Assembly (NCBI GenBank): GCA_963664945.1
Contig: OY761822.1
Location: 186,001 to 250,000, forward strand
From: UBA6522 sp963664945
Lineage (GTDB): Bacteria > Pseudomonadota > Gammaproteobacteria > Steroidobacterales > Rariloculaceae
Reading direction: 5' to 3'
DNA length: 64,000 nt
The notes beneath the pieces are model-generated. The model made no database searches. It was not told the DNA's origin and saw only the letters and a program-made list of their open reading frames with translations. The position numbers and the translations under genes are program-made. This document shows, one piece after another, positions 46,656 through 56,077 of the stretch; the first letter of the stretch is position 1, and the number at the start of each line of letters is the position of its first letter.

Positions 46656-47849
46656 ATGGCAAAGCTGAAACGCAGGACGATCTCGCACCGCACGGTGGAG
46701 AGCCTGCATGTCGGGAAGGACACGGTGTATTGGGACCGGACGCTGCCCGGGTTCGGCGTGCGCGTGTACGCCACGGGCAGCAAGGTCTATGTGGTGCAGA
46801 CGCGCTCGGGAGGGCAATCGAAGCGGGTGACGATCGGTCGCCACGGGGTGGTCTCCGCCGATCAGGCCCGCCGTCGGGCGGCGCTGATCATCGCGCGCAT
46901 CAAGTCGGGCGAGCCGGCCGCGGGCGCTGCGCAACGGAAGGGGAACGGCCCTACGGTGGGGGAACTGGCCGAGCGGTACCTGCGCGAGCACCTGGACGTG
47001 CGGTGCAAGCCGAGCACGGCGAGACGGGTACGCTCGACGCTCAGAACGCACCTGATTCCCGAGTTCGGCGACTGTCCGATCGATGCCCTTGAGGCTGAAA
47101 AGATCTGGGCGCTGCGCAATCGGCTGCACGACACGCCCGCGGCGGCGAACCACGCGGTCAATACGCTGTCGGCGATGCTCGGCATGGCCGAGACGTGGGG
47201 GTTGGTGCCGGAAGGACACAACCCCTGTCCGCAGGTCGCCCGGTACAAGGTGGGCAGGCGCGAGCGGTTTCTGACGCAGGCGGAGTTTTCCCGTCTGGGA
47301 CAGGTGTTGAGCGAGGCCGAGGCAAGGGGCGAGGTGTCGTGCGACGCCGCGGCCGCGATACGGCTTCTGATGCTCACCGGGTGCCGGCGCAGGGAAATCC
47401 TGCGGTTGCGGTGGGACGAGGTGGATCTGGAGCGCCGGGAGCTGCGCCTGAGGGACAGCAAGACGGGTCCGAGGACGGTGCCGCTGTCGGGGCCGGCCGC
47501 GCGCGTGCTGGCGGACCGGCCTCGCGTACCCGGCAATCCCTGGGTGATTCCCGGCAGCATCGCAGGCCGGCACGTGACGACGATAGACAGGCCCTGGAGC
47601 CGGGTCCGGGCGCGGGCGGGGCTGGACGATGTCTGTCTTCATGACCTGAGGCATTCGTTCGCCTCCCGGGCGCTGGCGCTCGGGGAGAGCCTGCCTGTGA
47701 TCGGAAAGTTGCTCGGGCACACCGAGGTGCAGACCACGGCGCGTTATTCTCATCTTGCGGAGGATTCGGTGATGGAGTCGGCGGCCCGCATCGCGGCCAG
47801 CATCGGGGAAGATCTCCTTATAGGGCCGGGGACGGGAAAACACGCGTAG
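46656..47849 (+). CDS. Tyrosine recombinase/integrase 2
   Basis: 397 residues, 22 bases after integrase 1. It has the same architecture: arm domain with VYWDRTLPGFGVRVYATGSK, core-binding domain, and catalytic residues in LLMLTGCRRREILRLRWDEV, HDLRHSFASRAL and GHTEVQTTARYSHL. Closely related to integrase 1 along its whole length but clearly diverged, so this is an old duplication rather than a recent repeat. Start ATG 46656 (MAKLKRRTISHRTVESLHVG) follows GAGTTGAGCG. Confidence 0.95.
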   Translation: MAKLKRRTISHRTVESLHVGKDTVYWDRTLPGFGVRVYATGSKVYVVQTRSGGQSKRVTIGRHGVVSADQARRRAALIIARIKSGEPAAGAAQRKGNGPTVGELAERYLREHLDVRCKPSTARRVRSTLRTHLIPEFGDCPIDALEAEKIWALRNRLHDTPAAANHAVNTLSAMLGMAETWGLVPEGHNPCPQVARYKVGRRERFLTQAEFSRLGQVLSEAEARGEVSCDAAAAIRLLMLTGCRRREILRLRWDEVDLERRELRLRDSKTGPRTVPLSGPAARVLADRPRVPGNPWVIPGSIAGRHVTTIDRPWSRVRARAGLDDVCLHDLRHSFASRALALGESLPVIGKLLGHTEVQTTARYSHLAEDSVMESAARIAASIGEDLLIGPGTGKHA

Positions 47850-48130
47850 CCCGTGTGCGCGGGATTGGATCTGCGCGAGGTGGGACTGAATGCGCGCGAG
47901 CTGGTTGTGTAGCGCGCCACGGCACTGGACAACCGCGACGCACCGGACGCACCTTCGATGCCCTTCCCACCAGCGTCCGCGGTCGCACTACCGGACGGAA
48001 ACGTCCGTAATGTCAGTGACTTACGGCCCGATCGATTCCCCGCCCTCGTACGGCTTCCTGGTAGAAACGCCGCCGCGGCTGCTTCCTGTACTACGCCTCA
48101 GCCGGGCGGGCCTCAAAAGGAGCCGCCATT

Positions 48131-49310
48131 ATGACCGACAAACCGAAATCCACCTTCGCCCGGCGCGTCCACGCCGCCAAACCCCGCTCAAAACGCTTCG
48201 ACATCCGCGACGACGTGGTCACGGGACTGATCCTTCGGGTTCTTCCGACCGGGACGCGCACTTACACCCTGGAGCGCGCCGTGCACGGGCGACGACGCTA
48301 CGCCAACCTCGGCGATGCCGCAACCCTGACCGTCCCGCAAGCCCCGCAGGCTCATCGCCCACTTCACCGAACCGGTCAAGGTCGCCATCGGCCCCCGCAC
48401 GCCGCGACAACCGATGACCACCTTCGCCAAGGAGTTCCTCGACCGGCAGGCCCATCGCTGGAAACCCCGGACCAGAGAAACCAACACCCGCATCGTGTGC
48501 AAATACATCGTGCCCACCTTTGGCGATAGGACCGTGGACGCCATCACGGTCGAACAGGTCAAGGAATGGTTCGCCTCCTTAAGCGATCGGCCCGGGGTCG
48601 CCAATCGTTCCATGCCGGTCCTGTCCGTCATGATGCGGATGGCCGAGCGCTGGGGCTACCGCGCTCACAACACTAACCCCTGCAAGAACACGCGCCGCTA
48701 CCGGATGAAGCCCAAGGAGCGGTTCTTGTCGACGGAGGAGATGGCCCGCCTCAACGCCGTGCTCATCCGCGACGAGTTCTGGTGTCCCACCGTCGTCGCC
48801 ATCGTCCGCCTGCTGATGCTCACCGGGTGTCGCGTGGGAGAAATCCGCTCGCTCGAATGGGAGTGGATCAATGGCAAGCGCATCTTCCTCCCCGATTCCA
48901 AGTTCGGGCCGCGCACGGTCTGGTTGTCGAGCGCAGCGCGGGCCGCCATCGACGCCATCCCGCGCTACAGTGACGACTGCCCGTTTCTCTTCCCCAGCCG
49001 CCCGCCGACGCGGCCCGTCGACAACATTACGTTTCACTGGAAACGCATCCGCGAGGAGGCGGGACTGCCGGGCCTGTGGTTGCACGACCTTCGCCACACC
49101 TCGGCATCGGTCGCGGCCATGAACGGGGTGGACATGGTGACCATCGCGAAGCTGTTGGGTCACGCGCTGGTGGAGACCACCGAGTGCTACGTCCACCTCT
49201 CCGACCAGTCCGTGACAGAAGCCGCAGATCGCGTGTCGGCGCGACTCAGCGCAGCACTTGCCGGAAAGACCCGCAACCGCAAACGGAGGACCCGCCATGC
49301 CAAGCGTTGA
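48131..49310 (+). pseudogene. Tyrosine recombinase/integrase 3, frameshifted
   Basis: The N-terminal arm domain begins at ATG 48131 (MTDKPKSTFARRVHAAKPRS) and reads in frame to GDAATLTVPQA. A run of four C at 48342-48345 carries one extra base; with three, the frame would continue as RRLIAHFTEPVKVAIGPRTP and on into the frame 48414-49310. The C-terminal part has intact catalytic sequence: LLMLTGCRVGEIRSLEW, HDLRHTSASVAA, GHALVETTECYVHL. The restart ATG 48414 could give a 298-residue product without the arm domain. The stop overlaps integrase 4. Confidence 0.85.
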
Positions 49311-50481
49311 ACTGACCGCGCGGCTGGCCCGCGAGAGCAAGCCCGGCAAGAAGGACACGTTCCTGTTCGACAAGACGCTGCCCGGGTTCGGGCTGCGAAT
49401 CCATTCCTCCGGCCGCAAGGTTTGGATCGTGCAAACCCGGATCGAGGGCAGGAGCCGCCGAATGGTCATCGCACGCTACGGGGAAATGAGCCTGACCCAG
49501 GCGCGCCGGCGCGCCCGCGACCTGCTCCAACGCATCCGCGCGGGCGACAATCCCGCCGATGACATCCTTCGGGAAAAACGGACCCCAACGGTGAAGGCGC
49601 TGGCCGACGAATACCTGCGCCGCTGCGATCCGTATTGGAAGCTCTCCGGACGCAAGACCGTGCGCATCTATCTCAAGGCCCGCATCCTGCCGGCCTTCGG
49701 CCGCATGCCATTGGACCAGATCGGCTCGGAGGACGTGGCCGAATGGTTCGATGCCGCGAGCCGGGACAAGCCCGGCGCGGCAAACCGTGCGTTCGAGATC
49801 CTGCGCTCGATGATGTACCGAGCCGAGGAATGGGGCTTTCGCGAGCACGGCACCAACCCCTGTCTCGGCATCAGGAAAAACCCGAGACGCAACATTGCCC
49901 GGTTCCTGGATTGCGACGAGCTGGCACGGCTCGGGAAGGCTCTCGTCGCACACGAAGCCCGCTGGCCCGAGGCCGTCGCCGCAATCCGGCTGCTGGCGCT
50001 CACCGGCTGCCGCAGGGGCGAAGTGCTCAACCTGCGCTGGCGCGACATCCGAAGACACGCTATCGTCCTGCCAGACTCCAAGACCGGCCCGCGCTCCGTG
50101 CCGCTCGGAAAAGCGGCGCAAGAATTGATCCTCGCGCTCCCCGGACCCCGCGTACCTGATGCATTCCTGTTTCCGCGACATGCCAAGGGCCGGCGAGTTT
50201 GGGCACTCACGAACTGCTGGCACACCGTTCGCGCGGACGCCAAACTCGGCAGGGTCCGGTTGCACGACCTGCGTCATACTGCTGCAAGCCACGCGGTCAT
50301 GTCGGGGGAGAACCTGCCGCTGGTGGGCAAGTTGCTCGGCCACCGGCGACACGAGACCACGGCGGGCTATGCTCATCTTGCCGACGCTCACCTGGTCAAG
50401 AAGACGGAGAAGGTCGGCGGACTGATTGCAGAAGCGATGGAACTCCCCAGCGGCTTGCCCCGATCTCGTTCCCGCGCTTGA
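49297..50481 (+). CDS. Tyrosine recombinase/integrase 4
   Basis: 394 residues from ATG 49297 (MPSVELTARLARESKPGKKD), with CGGAGGA 6 bases upstream; it overlaps the integrase 3 stop by 14 bases. Arm domain: FDKTLPGFGLRIHSSGRKVW. Catalytic residues: LLALTGCRRGEVLNLRW, HDLRHTAASHAV, GHRRHETTAGYAHL. It is closer to integrases 1 and 2 in the arm domain but distinct. Overlap and co-direction of all four suggest one transcript and possibly joint action. Confidence 0.95.
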   Translation: MPSVELTARLARESKPGKKDTFLFDKTLPGFGLRIHSSGRKVWIVQTRIEGRSRRMVIARYGEMSLTQARRRARDLLQRIRAGDNPADDILREKRTPTVKALADEYLRRCDPYWKLSGRKTVRIYLKARILPAFGRMPLDQIGSEDVAEWFDAASRDKPGAANRAFEILRSMMYRAEEWGFREHGTNPCLGIRKNPRRNIARFLDCDELARLGKALVAHEARWPEAVAAIRLLALTGCRRGEVLNLRWRDIRRHAIVLPDSKTGPRSVPLGKAAQELILALPGPRVPDAFLFPRHAKGRRVWALTNCWHTVRADAKLGRVRLHDLRHTAASHAVMSGENLPLVGKLLGHRRHETTAGYAHLADAHLVKKTEKVGGLIAEAMELPSGLPRSRSRA

Positions 50482-50904
50482 CGCACGCACAACCGCAGGA
50501 AATGTTAATACGTCATCCTAGATGTTCCGATCATGTGTCTTGGTCGGACTGTCTGGCATCTGAACCGCAATGTTAGGCTTTTGCCAAAGATAGTCACGGA
50601 CCACGAACAGCCAGGAATCCGAATGAAATGAATGCGAGGGGGGCCGTCCATTCACGACCACGGCAAAGGGCCGGACCCGCTGAGGAAGCTCAGACTTGGC
50701 GCCGGGAAACACGCCTTCCAGACCCACCGATGAAGAATGCGCAGTCCGGCGAACAAGAGACTCGCTGCCCTCGCGGGCGGTCAGGTTAATTTACCGAGTT
50801 TGATTGCCGAACCGTGTGACGATTCTCAATTGTGGAATTGCCTTTCTGCAAACAGATGCATGCGAGCGTGAACCGCAAATCCAAAGGGAGGTCGGTGCCG
50901 AAAG
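50482..50904. other. Intergenic stretch between integrases and nuclease
   Basis: Convergent region with no convincing gene. A minus-strand frame at 50518-50727 (containing VVNGRPPSHSFHSDSWLFVV and DYLWQKPNIAVQM) has protein-like composition but no support. It is less GC-rich than the integrase block. An attachment site could lie here or upstream of integrase 1; none was identified. Confidence 0.3.
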
Positions 50905-52119
50905 TCAGCGTTCGCCAACGTCGGCAAACTCTTCCGAAATCGCCTCGACAATTTCACTGAATTCACTGTCCATGAATTTCTGAAACCAAGATTCGAGGTC
51001 GTCCTTAATTTTTTCTGCCGGTTGTTGATCAAGCGTAGCCGGTTCAACCATGTGCGCGATGTAAATCGCGGTGTACTTATTGTAGAGTTTTTTGCCGCAA
51101 CCCGGAAACAACTTAGGTTTACTTTGAGCAAACTTCAACATGTCCTCTCGCAAAGTTTCGTTCTCAGATGGGCCGATAACGAGGCGCATTTTGATACTGT
51201 CACGATCATTCCTGATCTCGAACAGCAGGCTATGTCCGCTTTTGGTCCATAGGTCCGCAGGCGTGGCGTTACACGCCGGGATTTGCTTCCATTCGACCGG
51301 AAAGAAGTTGACGGTTGACTTCGTCCCACGCACAAGTTCGATACGCTTGCCCTGCTTCGATACCATCTCCTTGGCAAATTCCGATCTCTCTAGCTGATCA
51401 TCTGGTGTTTGTTCAAATATGAAATCGAGGGCGACCTTGTGTTTTCGATACACGGCCTTCGCCAACTCTACGAGATAGTCGTCCATCACAATGTTTCTCC
51501 GCAGCATTTGGGCGTAGTGATTCAGAGTCATTGCAACCGCTTCACCAAGGCTCTCTCCGTGCGTACCGGCAAGAGATTCGATATTCGACAAAACATCCCG
51601 GTAACCGACGGGCAACCAATTTTCGTCGGATGGATCATCAGTTTCCGGGGTCAAGTACACGAGCACACGGCGAAAATTTGCGTAGCGTTTTTCCAAGACC
51701 CGCCGGTATCGGACCAACTGATCGGAGTGTTCGCCGGAGTCGACCTTGTTCTCGATTGCCAACAGGAACCGATGTGTTTCGTCGATGCACAGTACGTCTA
51801 TATTGTGACGTTCCCGAAGCACGAGGCAACCACTGAAATCCGTTAGCACAATATCACCGACCGAGAGCGGTCGAGACTCGGATGAAATCGCCTTGACCGC
51901 AGTAACCAGAAACTGTACGAGGAATTCGGCGCCGAGTCCGTGCGTTTCTCCAGGGTCGAGAAGGAACGCCAGAAAATCCGAATGGCGTTCCTCGGCGCGA
52001 GTGTGGCGAATAGTCTCGAAAATGTTGAAGCCGCCAAGACGCGTTTCGATTTGTCCGATCCCATCCTCATCGAGTAGCAGAGCCTCGATTGCCGATTGAA
52101 TATGCGTCGCCTGAGGCAT
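50905..52119 (-). CDS. PD-(D/E)XK nuclease superfamily protein
   Basis: 404 residues from ATG 52119 (MPQATHIQSAIEALLLDEDG). The N-terminal part has FNIFETIRHTRAEERHSDFL and AFLLDPGETHGLG, a layout typical of PD-(D/E)XK (PF14281-type) proteins. The catalytic motif is RHNIDVLCIDE (Asp) followed by FLLAIENKVDSGEHSDQLVR with ExK. The C-terminal half is a separate domain of unknown function. It lies 7 bases after a PIN toxin gene on the same strand, so it may belong to the same operon. Probable defence-related DNase; target unknown. Confidence 0.82.
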   Translation of the reverse strand: MPQATHIQSAIEALLLDEDGIGQIETRLGGFNIFETIRHTRAEERHSDFLAFLLDPGETHGLGAEFLVQFLVTAVKAISSESRPLSVGDIVLTDFSGCLVLRERHNIDVLCIDETHRFLLAIENKVDSGEHSDQLVRYRRVLEKRYANFRRVLVYLTPETDDPSDENWLPVGYRDVLSNIESLAGTHGESLGEAVAMTLNHYAQMLRRNIVMDDYLVELAKAVYRKHKVALDFIFEQTPDDQLERSEFAKEMVSKQGKRIELVRGTKSTVNFFPVEWKQIPACNATPADLWTKSGHSLLFEIRNDRDSIKMRLVIGPSENETLREDMLKFAQSKPKLFPGCGKKLYNKYTAIYIAHMVEPATLDQQPAEKIKDDLESWFQKFMDSEFSEIVEAISEEFADVGER

Positions 52120-52126
52120 TTCCCGA

Positions 52127-52588
52127 TCAGCCGGTCGGATTGCGCAAACGCGCTGGCGCCCCATCGTCCCACTCCGACAGCCGCACTACGAAGCCAGCCG
52201 CTCTTGCCCGGTCGACGTAGCGCTCGTCCGCGGTCACCAGTACGCCTCTTTCGACAATGGCGTGGGCGTGGTATGCAGCGTCGTAGAACGTCACACCGTA
52301 TCGTTTCGTCAGATTGAGCACACAACCGAGCCAAGCCGGAGACCGGGGAGCGTCGTCCAGACCAAAGCGCATAAGCACATCGAGCAATCGGCTTGCCTCA
52401 CCGGGGCGTTCCCGCGCCAGCAAATTGCCAACTTCATAAATCCATAGCGTAGGCACGAGCGCACGGACACTACCGGTGGCGATGGCGTCGCGCAGTGCAA
52501 GCGCGTGCCGAACATCGTGTTCAGTCGCCGGTGGCAGAACCCATTTTAGAATGACCGAGGCGTCCGGGACGACGACAAGCGTAGCCAT
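52127..52588 (-). CDS. PIN-domain toxin (VapC-like)
   Basis: 153 residues from ATG 52588. PIN acidic residues: VVPDASVILKWVLPP (Asp), LWIYEVGNLLARE (Glu), VTFYDAAYHAHAI (Asp) and VTADERYVDRARAAG (Asp). VapC-type PIN proteins are RNases that cleave tRNA or rRNA. The ATG shares its A with the TGA stop of the antitoxin gene (TGATG), so the pair is coupled as in classical TA modules. Confidence 0.92.
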   Translation of the reverse strand: MATLVVVPDASVILKWVLPPATEHDVRHALALRDAIATGSVRALVPTLWIYEVGNLLARERPGEASRLLDVLMRFGLDDAPRSPAWLGCVLNLTKRYGVTFYDAAYHAHAIVERGVLVTADERYVDRARAAGFVVRLSEWDDGAPARLRNPTG

Positions 52589-52824
52589 CAATGCGCGCCG
52601 TCGCGGTCCGCCCTTACCCAGCGCACAATTTCTTCAGAGGTTACAGGATCAGCCGCCATCGTATCGCGGTACTCATCCATTTCGGCAATCGCATCGAGCC
52701 GACGCCTGTTGATAGCCCACTCTCGCAAGGCCTGGTTGATCGTGCGGCTTCGCTCTCCGTGCGGAACTCGCTTCAGAAATCGCCAAATGTCATCCTGGAC
52801 GATGATATTGATTCTTTGGCTCAT
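52588..52824 (-). CDS. Ribbon-helix-helix antitoxin
   Basis: 78 residues from ATG 52824. The N-terminal beta strand is SQRINIIVQDDIWRFL, then ERSRTINQALREWAINRRR, a ribbon-helix-helix DNA-binding domain; the C-terminal helix (DEYRDTMAADPVTSEEIVRW) probably wraps the toxin. The frame is open to 52941, but the RHH start defines ATG 52824. It is the first gene of the pair with VapC, with autoregulation likely from its upstream region. Confidence 0.9.
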   Translation of the reverse strand: MSQRINIIVQDDIWRFLKRVPHGERSRTINQALREWAINRRRLDAIAEMDEYRDTMAADPVTSEEIVRWVRADRDGAH

Positions 52825-53025
52825 TGGTCTGCAGCCCAGTAGTGTGTAGTCGGATACACACCCTACCCAACGATATGACAGCGCGCAAGCCCCTGCTGCA
52901 TCCCTGCGACCGGCGCAGTTCCACCGAAATGGGTCCACCAATTCTTACCATGCATACTCAGCGCGGCCTGCCTCAGACCGGAACAGAGGAAGCTGTGGGT
53001 TAACGACAGAGTGATCGGCGCTATA

Positions 53026-53178
53026 ATGACGAATGTCGAATTCGCTGACAACACAGCCGATGTCCCGCGCTATCTAGGCATGACTCTTGATGTTTTATGT
53101 GCTGCGCTGCTGACCAAAGGCGACCCAAACGTTGAAATGGCCCAACGAGTGACGCAGACCCTTGGGAATTGGAACTAA
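53026..53178 (+). CDS. Short open reading frame of unknown role
   Basis: 50 residues starting MTNVEFADNTADVPRYLGMT and ending AQRVTQTLGNWN. It lies in the divergent region between the RHH antitoxin (minus) and the nuclease gene at 53235 (plus). No domain is recognised and the ribosome site is weak. It may be real or the tail of a lost gene. Confidence 0.3.
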   Translation: MTNVEFADNTADVPRYLGMTLDVLCAALLTKGDPNVEMAQRVTQTLGNWN

Positions 53179-53234
53179 GTCTCGTGACAACATTTAAGCA
53201 ACGCGGACATCGACGGCTTTGCTGAGCAGGACCT

Positions 53235-54566
53235 ATGCCAATGCTCGAAGAAGCGCTATTCGCGCAATCCCGCGTTCTCAAAGACAAGCACGATGCGTTG
53301 GCGGCCGCCACCGGCGAGAATTTCAACCTGTTCGCGATCCTCGGTCGGGAGACTGACGAGGTTCGAACACATTCCGCGATCTTGGCTGAATTGCTGGACC
53401 CCAGTGGTTCACACGGCCAAGGGGCGATGTTTTTGAGGCATTTCTTGGCCCGGTTCGGAACGCAGTTCGGAATCTTCCACCTGGCGGTTGATTCGGCGCG
53501 CGTACGACCAGAGATCTGGCTCGACAGCAAGAGCCGTGTGGACATTCTCATAGAGACCGATGACACGCGCATTGTGATTGAAAACAAGATCCACGCGCGC
53601 GATCTGCCTGGGCAGTTGGAAAAATATCACGAATACGCAGTACAACGGCCGAACTCGAAGGTAGTCTACCTAACGCTAGATGGCGGCCCTCCCAGTCCAG
53701 AGTCGCGCGGAGACCTCCCTCTCGATGAAGTGGCGCTCGTTTCCTACGAGTCGGATGTGCTCGCGTGGCTCGATGACTGCGTTAAGGAGGCCGCACGCGT
53801 ACCTCAAGTCCGGGAGATACTCGCGCACTATCAAGCGCTGCTACGCAAGCTGACGCGAAAGTCCATTGGAGGACTGAACATGGAACTTAAGAATCTGCTT
53901 GCGCAGAAGCACGGCGCTAAGTACAACTTCGAACTTGCCCCCAGTATCGCTGAAGCAATGACAGAGTTGAGCATCGAGACTGAATGGGAATTTTGGGAAT
54001 CGGTGCGCCAACAATTGACCGAGGATGGAGAACGTTCCTGGAGTCTCACGCACGCGCCACCAGTCGATGATGATTCGGGGCCGCTGAAGGAGGTCAAACC
54101 AGACGACATTCGCCACGCTCACGGCAGGGGGCAGAACAAGTGGTACTACGGTTGGACGTTCCGCGTTCAATCCGAAACCAACCAGGACAAATATTGCTCC
54201 AATGGTGTGGAAGTCGTCCTACGGGTTGAATGCGAGAATTGCGGCTGGGGCCGCTACGGCTTGATCGCAGCCGAGAAAGAACCGGGAGGCACGTACCGCC
54301 GCGTCCGACGTGGGGATATGGGCGAACTATTCGACCTTTGGCGAGCCCGGCTGGTGGAAATAGATGAAGGATGGAAATTCGATGACGATGGGTGGCTCGC
54401 ATGGAGGTATCCGAAACAAGATATCGCCCTTCAGAAAACGACCTCGCCCTGGCTGGCGCCGGAAGTCATTCGCGCGTTCACGGAGCGCAAAGGCGTCGCC
54501 CCACTGGTAGAGGAACTCGGCGACATGATCGACGCGATCTACAGCACGAAGGTGAGATCGGAGTGA
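53235..54566 (+). CDS. PD-(D/E)XK nuclease superfamily protein (second)
   Basis: 443 residues from ATG 53235 (MPMLEEALFAQSRVLKDKHD). FNLFAILGRETDEVRTHSAI and LAELLDPSGSHGQGAMFLRH mark it as a PF14281-type PD-(D/E)XK protein like 50905-52119. Catalytic motif: SRVDILIETDDTRIVIENKI, followed by HARDLPGQLEKYHEY. The C-terminal domain (KWYYGWTFRVQSETNQD and others) differs from that of the first nuclease, so the effectors recognise different things. Standalone members are common in defence islands. Confidence 0.82.
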   Translation: MPMLEEALFAQSRVLKDKHDALAAATGENFNLFAILGRETDEVRTHSAILAELLDPSGSHGQGAMFLRHFLARFGTQFGIFHLAVDSARVRPEIWLDSKSRVDILIETDDTRIVIENKIHARDLPGQLEKYHEYAVQRPNSKVVYLTLDGGPPSPESRGDLPLDEVALVSYESDVLAWLDDCVKEAARVPQVREILAHYQALLRKLTRKSIGGLNMELKNLLAQKHGAKYNFELAPSIAEAMTELSIETEWEFWESVRQQLTEDGERSWSLTHAPPVDDDSGPLKEVKPDDIRHAHGRGQNKWYYGWTFRVQSETNQDKYCSNGVEVVLRVECENCGWGRYGLIAAEKEPGGTYRRVRRGDMGELFDLWRARLVEIDEGWKFDDDGWLAWRYPKQDIALQKTTSPWLAPEVIRAFTERKGVAPLVEELGDMIDAIYSTKVRSE

Positions 54567-54631
54567 GCCAACTTAGATTCTCACGCGTCGCGTAGAATTA
54601 TGTGCACCGCACTGGGAATTCCGGAGACCAC

Positions 54632-56077
54632 TTGAAGCATTCTGAGTTACTTAATCAATTCCGTGAAGAGCTTTCCCGTCTGTGTCACGAAGTGAAAACA
54701 TCCGTGGCGATGGGCCACTTGGATATCAATAGGATTTGCGAAGACGTATTTTGTGGTGTCTTCAAAGAACTTTACGGCTTCAAGAACCTAAGAAACCTGA
54801 ATGAGGAAGAGCAGCAGAACTACCCCGGTATCGACCTTGCGGACGATGAAGCCCGGGTGGCAATCCAGGTCACCTCGGACAAATCGCTGAAAAAAATCAA
54901 GGATTCGATCACCACGGCGAGCCAGCATGACCTCCACGAGGACTATGATCGCATCATCATTTATATTCTGACGCAGAAGCAACGCAGCTATTCCCAGCGA
55001 AGTATCGAAAAGGCTTGCGACGGGAATCTGTCTTTTGATACCTCGTCAGACATCCTTGATTTCACTGACCTAGCGACCAAGGCGGCCAACATTGAGCCAA
55101 AGAAGCTAAAGCGGGTCGTCGATATTCTGGGTTCGTACATGCGCGGCTGCGACGTAGGGCTGGCCGAACAAGATTTCGATCCACCCAAGGAACCACCCGA
55201 GACGCTTTCCGCCAATCTCATTGAAGTGTATTTTCCGCGATCTCTTTATATCGCTGAGCTGGTGCCTGAGGTATTTGATGGCAAAAGGAAACGAAACCAG
55301 AGAAAGGCGGTTGGACAGTATGTCCGGAGCGTCGAACGTAGCGTCCCGTCTGACTATGAGGTCCATTCCAACAAGCTCATCACGTTTCATAACCTCGAAG
55401 AGTCGGACAATGCCTTTACCTTCCTAGTTGACGAAGGCACCGTGGAGCCGTTCGATCCCAGCGAATACTTCTCTATAGACGGAGACTACGAGCGCGTGTT
55501 CAAGTCGCTGCTGCGATTCTGTTTGCAACAGAAACTCTATCGGCACCGCGTACTCTGGGACCATAGGGAGCGCATCTTCAAATTCCTTCCGGATGAAGAT
55601 GCCGACGATGTGCGAAAGATTACTTGGACGGGACGGAAGAAAGCGAGGCGAACTGTTTTTGAGAGAAAGTTCAATCGCAATGACCCGGAAAAGGTTCTTT
55701 CGATGCGGCACTTCGCGTTCGCTGTGACCTTCCAGATAGTGGCCGACGCATGGTATATGTCCATCACTCCCGACTGGTTCTTTAGCTACGGGGAGAATTA
55801 CAGGCGGTCAGCGTTTGGTGACAAGCTGATCAGTGGTCTGAAGCGAATGGAGAAAAACAGGTCCGTTTTCGATCAGTTTCGTTTCCTCTGTTCATGGCTT
55901 AGCGAACTGGATTCCAAAGACCTTTTCGCCGAAGGTGCGGCTTCCTCGCCTCAACTGACCTTCGGCCAGATACTGGAACTCAATGGTAGCAGGTATTTGA
56001 ATGAGGTCTTGTGGGAACCGTTGGTTGTGGCCGAGGAAGGCGACCAAGTAGAACAGGGAAGGCTCGGTTTTCTGTGA
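54632..56077 (+). CDS. SMEK-domain protein with APAZ-like C-terminus, partner of short Argonaute
   Basis: 481 residues from TTG 54632, chosen because GGAG lies 5 bases upstream; a GTG at 54602 extends the frame by ten codons. Residues 1-150 are a SMEK domain: SELLNQFREELSRLCHEVKT, MGHLDINRICEDVFCGVFKE, and YPGIDLADDEARVAIQVTS, the last resembling a PD-(D/E)XK-type active centre. From about 195 the protein looks like an APAZ domain of short-Argonaute partners: LIEVYFPRSLYIAELVPEVF, FAVTFQIVADAWYMSITPDW, FGDKLISGLKRMEKNRSVFD. The stop overlaps the pAgo start (GTGA). In SPARTA/SPARDA-type systems the APAZ protein carries the toxic effector (TIR, Sir2, DUF4365); here SMEK would take that place. 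APAZ assignment is by eye. Confidence 0.78.
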   Translation: MKHSELLNQFREELSRLCHEVKTSVAMGHLDINRICEDVFCGVFKELYGFKNLRNLNEEEQQNYPGIDLADDEARVAIQVTSDKSLKKIKDSITTASQHDLHEDYDRIIIYILTQKQRSYSQRSIEKACDGNLSFDTSSDILDFTDLATKAANIEPKKLKRVVDILGSYMRGCDVGLAEQDFDPPKEPPETLSANLIEVYFPRSLYIAELVPEVFDGKRKRNQRKAVGQYVRSVERSVPSDYEVHSNKLITFHNLEESDNAFTFLVDEGTVEPFDPSEYFSIDGDYERVFKSLLRFCLQQKLYRHRVLWDHRERIFKFLPDEDADDVRKITWTGRKKARRTVFERKFNRNDPEKVLSMRHFAFAVTFQIVADAWYMSITPDWFFSYGENYRRSAFGDKLISGLKRMEKNRSVFDQFRFLCSWLSELDSKDLFAEGAASSPQLTFGQILELNGSRYLNEVLWEPLVVAEEGDQVEQGRLGFL

